A stretch of DNA of 13,961 bases from Stramenopiles sp. TOSAG23-6 (taxonomy: Eukaryota; Sar). Shown piece by piece: positions 1 to 7,610 of this stretch. The notes below the pieces were generated by a model. It had not been told where the DNA came from and made no database searches. It worked only from the letters and a program-made list of their open reading frames with translations. Made by a program: the position numbers and the translations under genes. Location of the stretch: positions 1 through 13,961 of the forward strand of contig LT636152.1 in the NCBI GenBank assembly GCA_900128565.1, given 5' to 3'. Positions within the stretch are counted from its first letter, which is position 1, and every line of letters begins with the position of its first letter.

Positions 1-55
1 TTTGTACCTAACAATTTTTTTTAGTTTTTTTTTGAAATATTTTTCCAAAATACAT
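1..55 (+). repeat. Introner-like intron, 3' part, cut by window edge
   Basis: Shows the 3' half of the shared intron element: TTTGTACCTAAC at 1-12, a T-rich tract, then TTTTTCCAAAATACAT ending at 55. The following exon resumes at 56 in phase with the ThrRS segment (Y)GIAFP. The last intron bases are AT, not AG. Confidence 0.8.
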
Positions 56-2068
56 ACGGCATTGCATTTCCCAAAAAGAAACAATTAAAACGTTGGATAA
101 AACTAGAAGAAGAAGCAAAAAAAAGAGATCATCGAGTCATTGGAAAAAAACAAAAATTATTTGCATTTCATGAATCAAGTCCTGTATGTTTTATATGAAT
201 TTCCAATTTAATTTTTTATTTTTTTTATTTTATTTTTTTTTTAAATTTTTTTTTATTTTTTATTTTTTCATACGAAATTTCGTACCTAACGATTTTTTTT
301 TTTTTTTGAAATTTTTTTTCACACTACATGGTGCTGCATTTTTTTTACCTCATGGGACAAGAATATTTCAAAATTTGCTTTTATTTCTACGTTCTGAATA
401 TGCAATACGTGGATATAATGAGGTAATGACTCCATTAATGTTTAATCCTTCATTATGGAATACTTCTGGGCATTTAACACATTATCAAGAAAATATGTTT
501 TCTGTTGTTCCCGGCTCTACTAACCCTAACCCTACTAACCCTAACCCTAATTGTATGGAACAACATGAAAGAATGAATTTAAAACCAATGAACTGTCCAG
601 CTCATTGTGTTATTTATGGAATGGAAGGGTCAAGGTCATATAGACAATTGCCATTACGAATTGCTGATTGTATGTTTTCATTATTTTTTACTTTTTATTT
701 TTGAAAAAAAAAAAAAATTTTAATTTAAAAATTTTTTTTTTTTCATAATTTTTTAAATTTTTTATTTTTTTTTAATTTTTTTTAAATTTTTTTAAAATTT
801 TTTTTATATTCTTATAAAACATGTACTGCAATTCATCGAAATGAATTATCAGGAGCATTGGGAGGTCTTACTCGTCTTCGACATTTCCATCAGGACGATG
901 CACATATTTTCTGTACTCATGATCAAATTTCATCTGAAATATCTGATTGTTTGGATTTTGTTGAAAAAGTTTATTCTTTATTAGGGTTTACAATCAATTT
1001 AAAATTATCAACTCGACCTGAGAAGTCATTAAGTGGTAATAATTATAATACTAATAATTATAATAATGATGATAATTATAATTATAATAGTAATAATAGT
1101 AATAATAATTATAATAGTAATAATAATGATGATAATAATAATAATACTAATAATGATAGTAATGATAAAAATAATACTACTAATACTAATACTAATAATA
1201 ATAATGATAATAATACTAATAATTATAATACTAATAATAATAATGATAATAGTAACCCTGGAACAATAGTTGGCTCAGATATAGATTGGATGAATGCTGA
1301 AAATTCATTATCTGAAGCATTAACAAAAAAATATGGAAAAAATGGATGGTCTGTTGATCCAGGAGAGGGTGCATTTTATGGTCCAAAAATTGATGTGATT
1401 GTGACAGATGCTCTTAATAGAAAACATGTACGTTTTTTTCATTATGAATTTCACATTTTTTTTTTTTTTTTTTTTTTTTTTCAAAAATTTATTAGTTTTT
1501 TTTTCATAGTAAATTTCGTACCTAACGATTTTTTTTCTCAAAATTTTGAAATATTTTTCCAAAATACATGAACAAACTGCAGGTAAATTTCCTGTTTGGT
1601 TAAGTCCAAGACATTGCTCAATTATACCAATATCAAACGAAACTCATGGTGAGTTTGCAAAAGCAATTTGTAATAAAATGGTACGAAATCATATTTATGC
1701 AGATATTGATGATAGTGCAAATACATTGAATAAGCGTGTGAGAGATGCACAAATAAGTCAATATGTACGTTTTTTTTTCAATTTTTTTTTCGTACGAAAT
1801 TTTGTACCTAACAAATTTTTAATTTTTTTTTTCGTACAAAGAAATTCTAATCATTTGTTTTTTTAAATATTTCTTTACAAAACATAATTATGTTATTATT
1901 GTAGGTGATGAAGAAATTGGAGATTGGAGTGTGGGTAATGATGTCGAGAATGTTTTTGTAAATATCCGAAAACGTGATGGTGACGTCATTGGAAAAAAAA
2001 AATTATCAGAATTTATGAATCATATTCAAAATGAGATTTCGTGTCCTGAACCTTTTGTTGTCTCATAA
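56..2068 (+). CDS. TARS1: Threonyl-tRNA synthetase, 3' part of gene, five exons, missing one catalytic segment
   Basis: Class II synthetase that charges tRNA-Thr, probably cytosolic. Exons by homology and phase: 56-183, 330-669, 823-1427, 1570-1764, 1886-2068 (TAA). The TGS and editing domains lie off the left edge. Visible landmarks are EEAKKRDHR, the MNCPxHC zinc-site cysteine (588-608), HRNELSG motif 2 (834 onward), QDDAHIF with a second zinc ligand (891 onward), [15 protein letters not shown] (to 1394), then the anticodon-binding domain from FPVWLSPR through [14 protein letters not shown] and NIRKRD. Two insertions break the fold: an Asn-Pro stretch from a telomere-like array (520-551) and about 75 Asn-rich residues (1036-1254). 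Between NRKH (ends 1427) and EQTAGKFP (starts 1570) about 48 residues expected in the family are absent. They would include motif 3 with its catalytic Arg and the third zinc His. Either an exon was lost in assembly or this copy is dead. Confidence 0.93.
184..329 (+). repeat. Introner-like intron in ThrRS
   Basis: Donor GTATGT at 184 follows AGT CCT; the exon resumes at 330 with GGT GCT GCA. The join reads [14 protein letters not shown], which matches the conserved SPGxxFFLPxG of eukaryotic ThrRS. The element carries the palindrome TACGAAATTTCGTA at 271-284 and TACCTAAC at 283-290. It ends ...CTACAT. The next downstream AG lies past the conserved FFLPHG, so an AG acceptor is excluded. Confidence 0.85.
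520..551 (+). repeat. Telomere-like array in ThrRS exon
   Basis: Two double units of AACCCT separated by ACT, read as [11 protein letters not shown]. It is inserted between ENMFS and LKPMNCP, a position where other ThrRS proteins have only a few residues. Confidence 0.92.
670..822 (+). other. T/A-rich intron in ThrRS without the introner core
   Basis: Donor GTATGT at 670 follows GATT; the exon resumes at 823 and the split codon gives TGT. The join reads [15 protein letters not shown], matching the family's ADFGxxHRNELSG spacing exactly. There is no TACCTAAC core, yet the 3' end is AAAACAT, again AT and not AG. Confidence 0.82.
1036..1254 (+). repeat. Asn-rich AAT-trinucleotide insertion in ThrRS catalytic domain
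   Basis: Imperfect AAT/AAC/GAT trinucleotide repeats encode about 73 mostly Asn residues with Tyr, Thr, Asp and Ser. The block sits between [10 protein letters not shown] and [12 protein letters not shown]. In the family these two segments are nearly adjacent, so this is an insertion in a surface loop of the catalytic domain. It ends in a lone AACCCT (Asn-Pro). Confidence 0.9.
1428..1569 (+). repeat. Introner-like intron in ThrRS spanning a missing exon
   Basis: Donor GTACGT at 1428; TACCTAAC at 1519-1526; 3' end TTTTTCCAAAATACAT at 1554-1569. The flanking exons are both phase 0, but about 48 conserved residues that should lie between them are absent. A T run of more than 20 bases and a diverged second core-like stretch near 1440-1456 suggest that two introns and the exon between them may have been merged. 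Confidence 0.75.
1765..1885 (+). repeat. Introner-like intron in ThrRS with decisive non-AG acceptor
   Basis: Donor GTACGT at 1765 after CAA TAT; core CGTACGAAATTTTGTACCTAAC with TACCTAAC at 1805-1812; 3' end ACAAAACAT at 1885. The next exon reads [10 protein letters not shown], matching the family's NFILVVGEKE. A perfect-looking AG (GTAG) lies further on at 1911-1914, but using it would delete NYVIIV and break the frame. Confidence 0.88.
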
Positions 2069-2507
2069 CCTTTTGGTCCCTTTTGGTTTTGGTATATTTA
2101 TTGTATTGGGAATGTATACACCATAAAAAAATTGAAAGAAATAAAATTCATGAAAATTAAATTTATTTTTCGTTTTGTTGGTGTTGTTACAAAACAATTC
2201 AATCAAAAATAATTTCATTTTTTTTTTTTGATACCCTTTTTCTGGATATTATATATATATGAATACACTCATATTGTGTATACACAAAATTAAATGTCTT
2301 TTCATTTTTTCATATCTAAATTTTTTGATTTTTTGTTAAAAAATAAAAGTATAAAAAAATAATAGTAGAAATTTAAAGTTGGATGTACAACAAAAAATGC
2401 ATAACATTGCAAAGCAAAGCAAAGCAAAATAAATTCATATATTCACTTCATCATCATATATTGGACAAATCTGTTTTTGCCCAAACACACAGTAACAAAT
2501 TAACAAA
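2069..2507. other. Convergent intergenic region
   Basis: AT-rich spacer between the ends of the ThrRS gene and the minus-strand gene. It holds an AATAAA at 2140-2145, 72 bases after the ThrRS stop, which is a plausible poly(A) signal. There is an (AAAGC)n tract near 2409-2428 and a tandem AACAAATT near 2493-2510. No coding region is supported. Confidence 0.7.
2140..2145 (+). terminator. Possible poly(A) signal for ThrRS
   Basis: AATAAA in the sense orientation shortly after the stop codon. In DNA this AT-rich the hexamer is weak evidence. Confidence 0.35.
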
Positions 2508-4875
2508 TTAAAATCCTTTTTCATCATTTGTTCGTAAAGTTTTAAGTTTAATTCGTTTATGCTTTCTGTGAAGATGATTCACTTTGTTCACTTTGAGTTT
2601 TTTCTTTTGTTGATGATGAGCATGAGAAGAAGAATGTTCACTTTTGAATCGTGATTTTGAATCACCTGGTGTAAATAATCCTTGCAAACCATCCGAATAT
2701 CCGCTCACTTCTTCAGCGATTCTGGCTTGCACTTTTCGTTCTTGTTCTTCTTCCGAATATCTTGAAGGGTGCCGCAGCGAATCGCTGTAGGCTTTCGACG
2801 GTGGCTCATTCATTCTAAGCTTTCTTTCGGCTTCTTCGTATTGTTCTCGTGTAACCACTGATGGTTTACCATCTCTCCGCGCTTCATCCAACCTTTGCTG
2901 TTGTGCTTTCGTATCTCCAACATTTTTTATAGGGTTATAAATAGCCCAATTCTCATTGACAAGTGGGCGTTGTATCTCCAGATATTTTCCGATTATTTTT
3001 ACATGTTCAGGTGTAGCTGGAACTTTTGCAAGTTCATTTGCTGCAAACATATATTTTATAACCACATTAGCTGATGTATTTTGGAAAAATATTTCAAAAA
3101 AAAACTCTAAAAAAAATTGTTAGGTACAAAATTTCGTATGAAAAAAAAATTTAAAAAATTTAAAATAATAAAACGTACATTGTTCCATAATTTCAAGTGT
3201 AGCACGATCAAGTTGAATTTTTTTTTCAGCCTCTTTTTGTTTTTTTGTCATTCCAGCAGTAGTTCGATCACGAAGAACTGAACTGTTGGCTGTGTCAAGA
3301 AATGGGATTTGAATATCTTTTAGTTCATCTGATTTTGCAACCGCAACTCTTTTGGCCTGGTCATCGAGTGTATTCCAATTAGCAACTAGTGTTCCATCAA
3401 TATTTGGTGCAGACCCTGCAATTCTAGATCGCATAAATATTTCCCATTTGTCTCTATGCGATAAATTTTTACGTTTTCCACCCGAAAATTTTTTTTTGTC
3501 ATTTTCTAGCTTATCCTTATCTGCATACATTGGGAAAAATATATCAAATTTGAATTGTGTTAGGTACGAAACGTTCAATAAAAAAAAATACAATTTAAAA
3601 TTCATGATGAAAACAAACTGTTTTGGCTGCTTTGACTTTCTCCTGAAGTATTTGTTCAAATTTGCTCCTAACAATTTTATGAAATGTTATACCATGTTTG
3701 TGCTGCAACAAATTATTCCACGTTAGTCGCGTTGGTGGCGTTGGTGCTGCTGCTTGCATTTCGGCTATTTTCGCCCGAACTGTTGCTATTTGTTCGTCGT
3801 TCAATCCCTCGTTCAAGACGTCCACAGTTACATCCTGATCCTGATCCAGAATTTCTTTCTTAGCTCTCGCAGTCAAAAAATTATCCAATTGCTCATCTCC
3901 GTAATCTGACCGAAATGTTTTCAGTTGTTTTTCCAAAAACGGTTTAAACTCACTAGATTTTTTTTTAAAATGTTCTGGAGCATTTTGTGGCGGCTTCGCT
4001 AGCAAAAGATCGAGAAATATTTTCACTTCCTTTTCGAAATCTTCGACTTTAGTAATATCACGCATTGATACGAAAACAATATTTTCTACTACTTGTTTTT
4101 TTTCTTTAGCGTTGTTTTCCTTAGTTAGATGAGCAGTATCAATCTGATTAAAACTATCTGTAATATGTTTTCTAGTCTTAGGTCCAACTCCAATGTTTAT
4201 TAAGGCTGTATTCAAATCTCCTTCCGTCAACAGCGCCAACAAATGGTCAACTGCATTTTTTTGGTCGATTTCAAATTCTTTCGTAAAAGTCTGCCCAAAA
4301 TCCTCATTAAATATTTTCCCAAGAAAAGGAGTAGCGAAGAAATAAAACCATCTTTTCCACGATTCCGCTTTATCACGACTCTCCTTCGTATCCAGACTCT
4401 GTAGTGCACGGAATCCCTCGGGGTTTTTTTTTTTTAGATCATATGCTTTTTGCCATGCATCCTTCACTTTTTGTTGAACGAAGAATTCTGTTTGTGGTGT
4501 TACGTGTACTGCACCATCGTCTCCCCCCCATTTATCAGAATCTCCAACTTTTAACATTCGATCAGATATTTCCTTGTAGTTAACCGTTTTATCAGTTTTG
4601 GTACAAGAAGGTTGTTTGGGACGGCACATACTGTGGACTTCATAAATGAAACCATTCTCTTCCGTCAGTTCCATTTCAAAATCTTCTCTTGCATTGGATT
4701 GTGGTCTTAATTCTCCTATGAAACGATCCTTTTCTTTCTTAGCAGCTTCTTCGACGTCTTTGTCGGGTTTCTTCAAATTCGATTCGAGGTCCAAGACCGC
4801 CTTCGCCACGTTCATCATCGCCCAGGTTTGCCCAACCAGAGACAGCATCATCATTATCATCATCATAGCGTTCAT
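2508..4875 (-). CDS. Unrecognised three-exon gene with signal-peptide-like start
   Basis: I do not recognise this protein. Proposed exons are 4875-3619, 3524-3179 and 3073-2508 (TAA), about 722 residues, joined by two introner-like introns in consistent phases. The start ATG at 4875 opens a Met-rich hydrophobic stretch, MNAMMMIMMMLSLVGQTWA, that looks like a secretory signal with cleavage after TWA. The body is charged and predicted helical, with few Cys (CRPKQPSC near residue 90). Exon 2 is Lys/Asp-rich. Exon 3 ends in a basic His/Lys-rich tail (KKKLKVNKVNHLHRKHKR) that resembles a nuclear or nucleic-acid-binding tail, which conflicts with secretion. Base composition is less AT-extreme than in the flanking outer genes, and there are no Asn or telomere-repeat insertions. 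It could instead be two genes, exon 1 alone and exons 2-3; transcript data would settle this. Confidence 0.6.
3074..3178 (-). repeat. Introner-like intron in unknown gene (exons 2-3)
   Basis: On the minus strand the donor GTACGT starts at 3178 after CAAT. TACCTAAC lies at 3119-3126, preceded by ATACGAAATTTTG. The 3' end is TTTTTCCAAAATACAT at 3074. An AG three bases further (CAG) would keep the frame as well, so the acceptor is ambiguous here. Confidence 0.75.
3525..3618 (-). repeat. Diverged introner-like intron in unknown gene (exons 1-2)
   Basis: The minus strand shows TTTCGTACCTAAC (TACCTAAC at 3559-3566) and TTTTTCCCAATGTAT, a diverged copy of the element 3' end. A phase-0 pairing is GTTTGT at 3618 with ...GTAT at 3525. 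A GT-AG pairing (GTTTTC at 3614 with GCAG at 3521) also keeps the frame. The exact boundaries are unresolved. Confidence 0.6.
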
Positions 4876-5200
4876 CTTGAATAAAGTTGTAATTGTCTGC
4901 TGTTATTTTACTTTTGCTTTTACTTTTCTGTGAATTTTGATTGTGATCTTTTTTTCGAGTGGTGATGAATGATGAACGATTGATGCTCCTTCAATTTCAA
5001 ATTGCCGCGCGATGCGCCATCAAATTTATATCAGGACAGGAATGTTCCATACAAAATTAGGATTTCGTGTTTTTTAAATCAAATACCATTATTATGACAG
5101 TCAGTCGTCAAATTATTTTTGTCTTTAAAAATTCTAATCGAAAAATCACCTACAAAATAAAACAATAACAATTCCAACACTTTGCAATGATACAAAATAA
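4876..5200. promoter_or_regulatory. Divergent intergenic region, shared promoter candidate
   Basis: These 325 bases separate the start of the minus-strand unknown gene from the start of the SprT-like gene, so both promoters must lie here. I see no convincing TATA box or repeat. The sequence around 4940-5040 is noticeably less AT-rich than other spacers. Confidence 0.5.
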
Positions 5201-5881
5201 ATGACAACTGTAAAAACTGTGGAAAAACTATTTTCCTTGTGGTCAAAGTTAAAGAAGAACCACCCTGCACTATATAAATGTTCTTTTGGTTTTAATAATA
5301 ACAAGAGACGTCTTGGTGTTGCTCGTTTTGGCAAAAATCCGCGAATAGAAATCTCAAAAAGAGCCCTAGGCTTAGGTGACAAGGTGCTTCATAATACGTT
5401 ACGCCACGAAGCTGCACATATTATCTCTGGTTATAGTGCAGGTCATGGAAATGATTGGAAAGAAATAGCAAGACAGATAGGATGTGACGGTGAACGTGTT
5501 GCGTCGGTTTCAATGCCAGAAACTGATCATAATTGGGAAATACACTGTCCCATGTGTGCACATGAGTATGTAAAAGAGCAAGAAGATAGTTCTTCCAAGG
5601 AACCAATTGAGAAAACGTATATAATAGCACGTTATTTTAGACGCCCAAAATCTTCAATATGGAAAAAACGTCAATGTTTGCGTTGTAAACAACCACTAAG
5701 AATTGTTCCAGCCGGTCAAAAACCTCTTTTATATAAATGGAAATTATGTTGTACAAATAATACAACTAAACATTGTAGTCATAGTAATCAACCATTGGCG
5801 TTTTATTACCGACGTCCAAAGAATGTATCAAATAAAATATGTAAGTCATGTCGATCAAATGTTTCTCTTCATCGTGTATGA
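5201..5881 (+). CDS. SprT-like zinc metalloprotease
   Basis: Single-exon 226-residue protein, TGA at 5879-5881. Residues 69-73 are HEAAH, the HExxH zinc and catalytic motif, followed by GHGNDW with the third zinc ligand His82. This is the signature of the SprT/Spartan family, whose eukaryotic members cleave DNA-protein crosslinks. After the protease core comes a zinc ribbon (CPMC 116-119 with CLRC 159-162) and further cysteines (CC 183-184, C192, CKSC 214-217) that could hold a second zinc. There is no obvious PIP box or UBZ finger as in animal Spartan, and the protein is short, more like bacterial, phage or large-virus SprT-like proteins. The start at 5201 leaves the usual 60-odd residues before the active site. 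It has no intron and no repeat insertions, unlike the outer genes. Role in crosslink repair is inferred from the family. Confidence 0.82.
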   Translation: MTTVKTVEKLFSLWSKLKKNHPALYKCSFGFNNNKRRLGVARFGKNPRIEISKRALGLGDKVLHNTLRHEAAHIISGYSAGHGNDWKEIARQIGCDGERVASVSMPETDHNWEIHCPMCAHEYVKEQEDSSSKEPIEKTYIIARYFRRPKSSIWKKRQCLRCKQPLRIVPAGQKPLLYKWKLCCTNNTTKHCSHSNQPLAFYYRRPKNVSNKICKSCRSNVSLHRV

Positions 5882-5958
5882 TAATGTATTGATATCAATA
5901 GTAATGTCACTTTGAGAATTAAGAATTGTCCAAAATTATAATGTATCATAATTTTTTA

Positions 5959-5983
5959 AATAAAAAAAATTGCACAAAATAAA
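5959..5983 (+). terminator. Possible poly(A) signals for SprT-like gene
   Basis: Two AATAAA hexamers, 78 and 97 bases after the stop codon. Plausible spacing, but AATAAA is frequent by chance at this composition. Confidence 0.35.
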
Positions 5984-6029
5984 ATTAGTATTGCATGTAT
6001 ATCAGAGTATATTTATTTACATTATATTC

Positions 6030-6061
6030 ATTGTCAATTATATAATGATTCAATTGACAAT
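6030..6061. repeat. Inverted repeat, 10-bp arms, 12-nt loop
   Basis: ATTGTCAATT at 6030-6039 pairs perfectly with AATTGACAAT at 6052-6061. It lies between two convergent gene ends, where either transcript could fold it near its 3' end. Confidence 0.75.
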
Positions 6062-6159
6062 AAAACGTAATGATGGTTCCATCTAAAATATTAGAATGAA
6101 TTTGCTTTTGTCAGTCAATGACAAAATGACAAAATGGCAAACCATTTTTCACTTTCACT

Positions 6160-6876
6160 TTAGGCTAAATTTTCTTTCCGTTTTTCATATTTTTTTCGTC
6201 TTTTCAGTTGTTTTTCAATAATATTACTATTCTTTAATTCAGCTTGTTGCCTTTTTCGTGCCATTATCATTGTGAGACGCATTTCCTCTGCTCTATGTAA
6301 AGTTTTCTTTTCCTGGGCTACTCGGTACCAAGGGCAAAAACAGTGAAAGACACTAGTAGTCAAGGTTACTAACCAAAACTCAAGAAAAGGCAGAAACCAA
6401 TCAATAAACATTGTAGCAAGGCCAAGCCAAATCATAAATAAACATGCATTTCGAAATGTACATTGGTCCCATGCTGCACCAAAAATATACCATATTCCAC
6501 CATATCGTCTTTGTGTTTGTTGTTGCTGGTAGTGATGCAAGTTATTTTGATTATTTTGGCTTGATTGACTCGCTGTTCTAAGTGACCAATCATACTCCTT
6601 GCGTTTCTCTATATCGGAAAGAATTTCATATGCATTGGCGACCCGGATAAACTTTTCTTGGGCCCATTCGGTACTTGATGGATTCTTGTCAGGGTGAAAC
6701 TTTTTAGCTAATTTCCTATATGCCTGTTTGATGTCGGCCTCTGTTGCAGAAAAACTTACACCCAGTGCTTCATAATGATTTTTTGGTTCTCTCTCCACAA
6801 ATACTACAAGAAATACAGTCACAGATACAATCACAGATAATAATAGTGGAAACACTAGATTTTTATAAGATAACAT
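6160..6876 (-). CDS. Membrane-anchored J-domain (DnaJ/HSP40) protein
   Basis: Intact 238-residue ORF. Residues 8-27 form an N-terminal hydrophobic anchor (FPLLLSVIVSVTVFLVVFV). The J domain follows at about 33-97: HYEALGV, the helix II residues IKQAYRKLAKKF, the HPD motif at 61-63 that stimulates Hsp70 ATPase, and the helix III/IV run NAYEILSDIEKRKEYD. After a Gln/Asn-rich linker (103-122) come two hydrophobic segments (about 141-160 and 161-182) and a strongly basic, coiled-coil-like tail to the C-terminus. The layout suggests an ER or other endomembrane co-chaperone with the J domain beside the membrane. Without a full set of targeting signals the compartment and the Hsp70 partner stay open. 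No G/F region or zinc-finger domain, so it is a type III J protein. It diverges from the elongin-B gene upstream. Confidence 0.85.
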   Translation of the reverse strand: MLSYKNLVFPLLLSVIVSVTVFLVVFVEREPKNHYEALGVSFSATEADIKQAYRKLAKKFHPDKNPSSTEWAQEKFIRVANAYEILSDIEKRKEYDWSLRTASQSSQNNQNNLHHYQQQQTQRRYGGIWYIFGAAWDQCTFRNACLFMIWLGLATMFIDWFLPFLEFWLVTLTTSVFHCFCPWYRVAQEKKTLHRAEEMRLTMIMARKRQQAELKNSNIIEKQLKRRKKYEKRKENLA

Positions 6877-7174
6877 TTGGAATTTCTTTTAAGCTACTAG
6901 AAAATAAATAATATATATGGAACTTTGAGTTTGAGTATTTTATTTTTCCATGTCAAAAAAACACAAATCAAAAAAAATATGACCGATTTTGAAATTCTGA
7001 TTTATTTCGTGTCAAACAAAGAGCGCATCAATTTTTTTTCGATCGATGACACTCTTCTTCTTCTTCGTCTCTCCAAGGTCTCTCTGTGCATGACAATTTA
7101 ATTGTATAATTTGACTTTATTAAAAAGATAGTCCTACTTATTTCGATAAAACGCATAATACTAACCACTTTTCA
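6877..7174. promoter_or_regulatory. Divergent intergenic region between J-domain and elongin-B-like genes
   Basis: These 298 bases must contain both promoters. There is a CTT-rich stretch near 7050-7066 and T/A tracts. I see no clear core promoter motif and no introner or telomere-like repeats. Confidence 0.5.
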
Positions 7175-7609
7175 ATGGCAGAGCAAATACATATTCGCGT
7201 CAAAAGAAAGCACCAGACTATTTTTCTAGTGACAAAGTCGACGGACACTTTTTTTATGGTAAAGAATATGCTATCCAAACTCATGGGCGGCCAAGATGTC
7301 GCGAGTATGAAACTTTTAAAGTCAGATAAAGAAACAGTTCTTGAAGGTGATGTACGTATTCTTTTTGATGAACCTATGATAATGAATATCAAGTGTATTT
7401 TAATCTATCAAATGTGTATTTCTAAAAACTAACAGTATAATATACTTTGTTTTTTTCTTTTTATCATACAGGCAAAACTTGGTGACCATGAAATTCGCAT
7501 GGACGATATTATCTATGTTGTTTTTCAAAAGAGTGGCGGAAGTGGCTGGGNAAAAATTGATATTCCAGTATATAAAGAAGATGAAAAAAAAGAGAAAACT
7601 CAAAAATAA
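7175..7609 (+). CDS. ELOB: Elongin-B-like ubiquitin-fold protein, two exons
   Basis: Exons 7175-7351 and 7472-7609 (TAA) encode 104 residues; known elongin B is close to 118. The N-terminus IHIRVKRKHQTIFLVTKSTDT followed by KLLKSDKETVLEGDAKLGDHEI follows elongin B's xMIRRHKTTIF...LYKDDQLLDDGKTLGE pattern. In the family this protein pairs with elongin C, either in the transcription elongation factor SIII or as adaptor of Cul2/Cul5 ubiquitin ligases. No elongin C is in the window. One ambiguous base at 7551 leaves one residue unknown. The join across the intron is phase 0 and needs the AG acceptor. AATAAA overlaps the stop codon. A generic ubiquitin-like protein is the alternative. Confidence 0.72.
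7352..7471 (+). other. Conventional GT-AG intron in elongin-B-like gene
   Basis: Donor GTACGT after GGT GAT, acceptor TCATACAG before GCA AAA CTT. Only the AG gives an open frame: using CAT just upstream leads to a stop within a few codons. It lacks the introner core, so it is a useful internal control for the AT-ending introns. Confidence 0.85.
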
Positions 7610-7610
7610 A
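7605..7610 (+). terminator. Possible poly(A) signal overlapping the elongin-B-like stop
   Basis: AATAAA overlaps the TAA stop codon. On the opposite strand, TTTATT at 7624-7634 gives two overlapping AATAAA about 125 bases after the TRAPPC10 stop. Confidence 0.3.

Larger units (their letters stand above)
5882..6159. other. Convergent intergenic region with stem-loop
   Basis: Spacer between the stops of the SprT-like and J-domain genes. It contains AATAAA at 5959-5964 and 5978-5983 for the plus gene, TTTATT at 6012-6017 (AATAAA on the minus strand) for the minus gene, and a 10-bp inverted repeat between the two gene ends. No ORF is supported. Confidence 0.65.

Noticed and set aside
186-335. 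Phe-rich open frame that looks like a membrane segment at the start of a protein
   Set aside because: It is intron read-through: poly-T translated as Phe. ThrRS homology begins only at 330.
1033-1269. Ile/Met-rich hydrophobic ORF overlapping the Asn-rich block
   Set aside because: It is the shifted frame of the AAT repeat; the Asn frame is continuous with conserved ThrRS on both sides.
1886-1914. Conventional acceptor ATTATTGTAG for the ThrRS intron starting at 1765
   Set aside because: It would remove the conserved NYVIIV residues and give the wrong phase with the previous exon.
3521-3618. The diverged intron of the unknown gene as further proof of AT-ending introns
   Set aside because: Both GT-AG and GT-AT pairings keep the frame and there is no homology to decide, so it was not counted as evidence.
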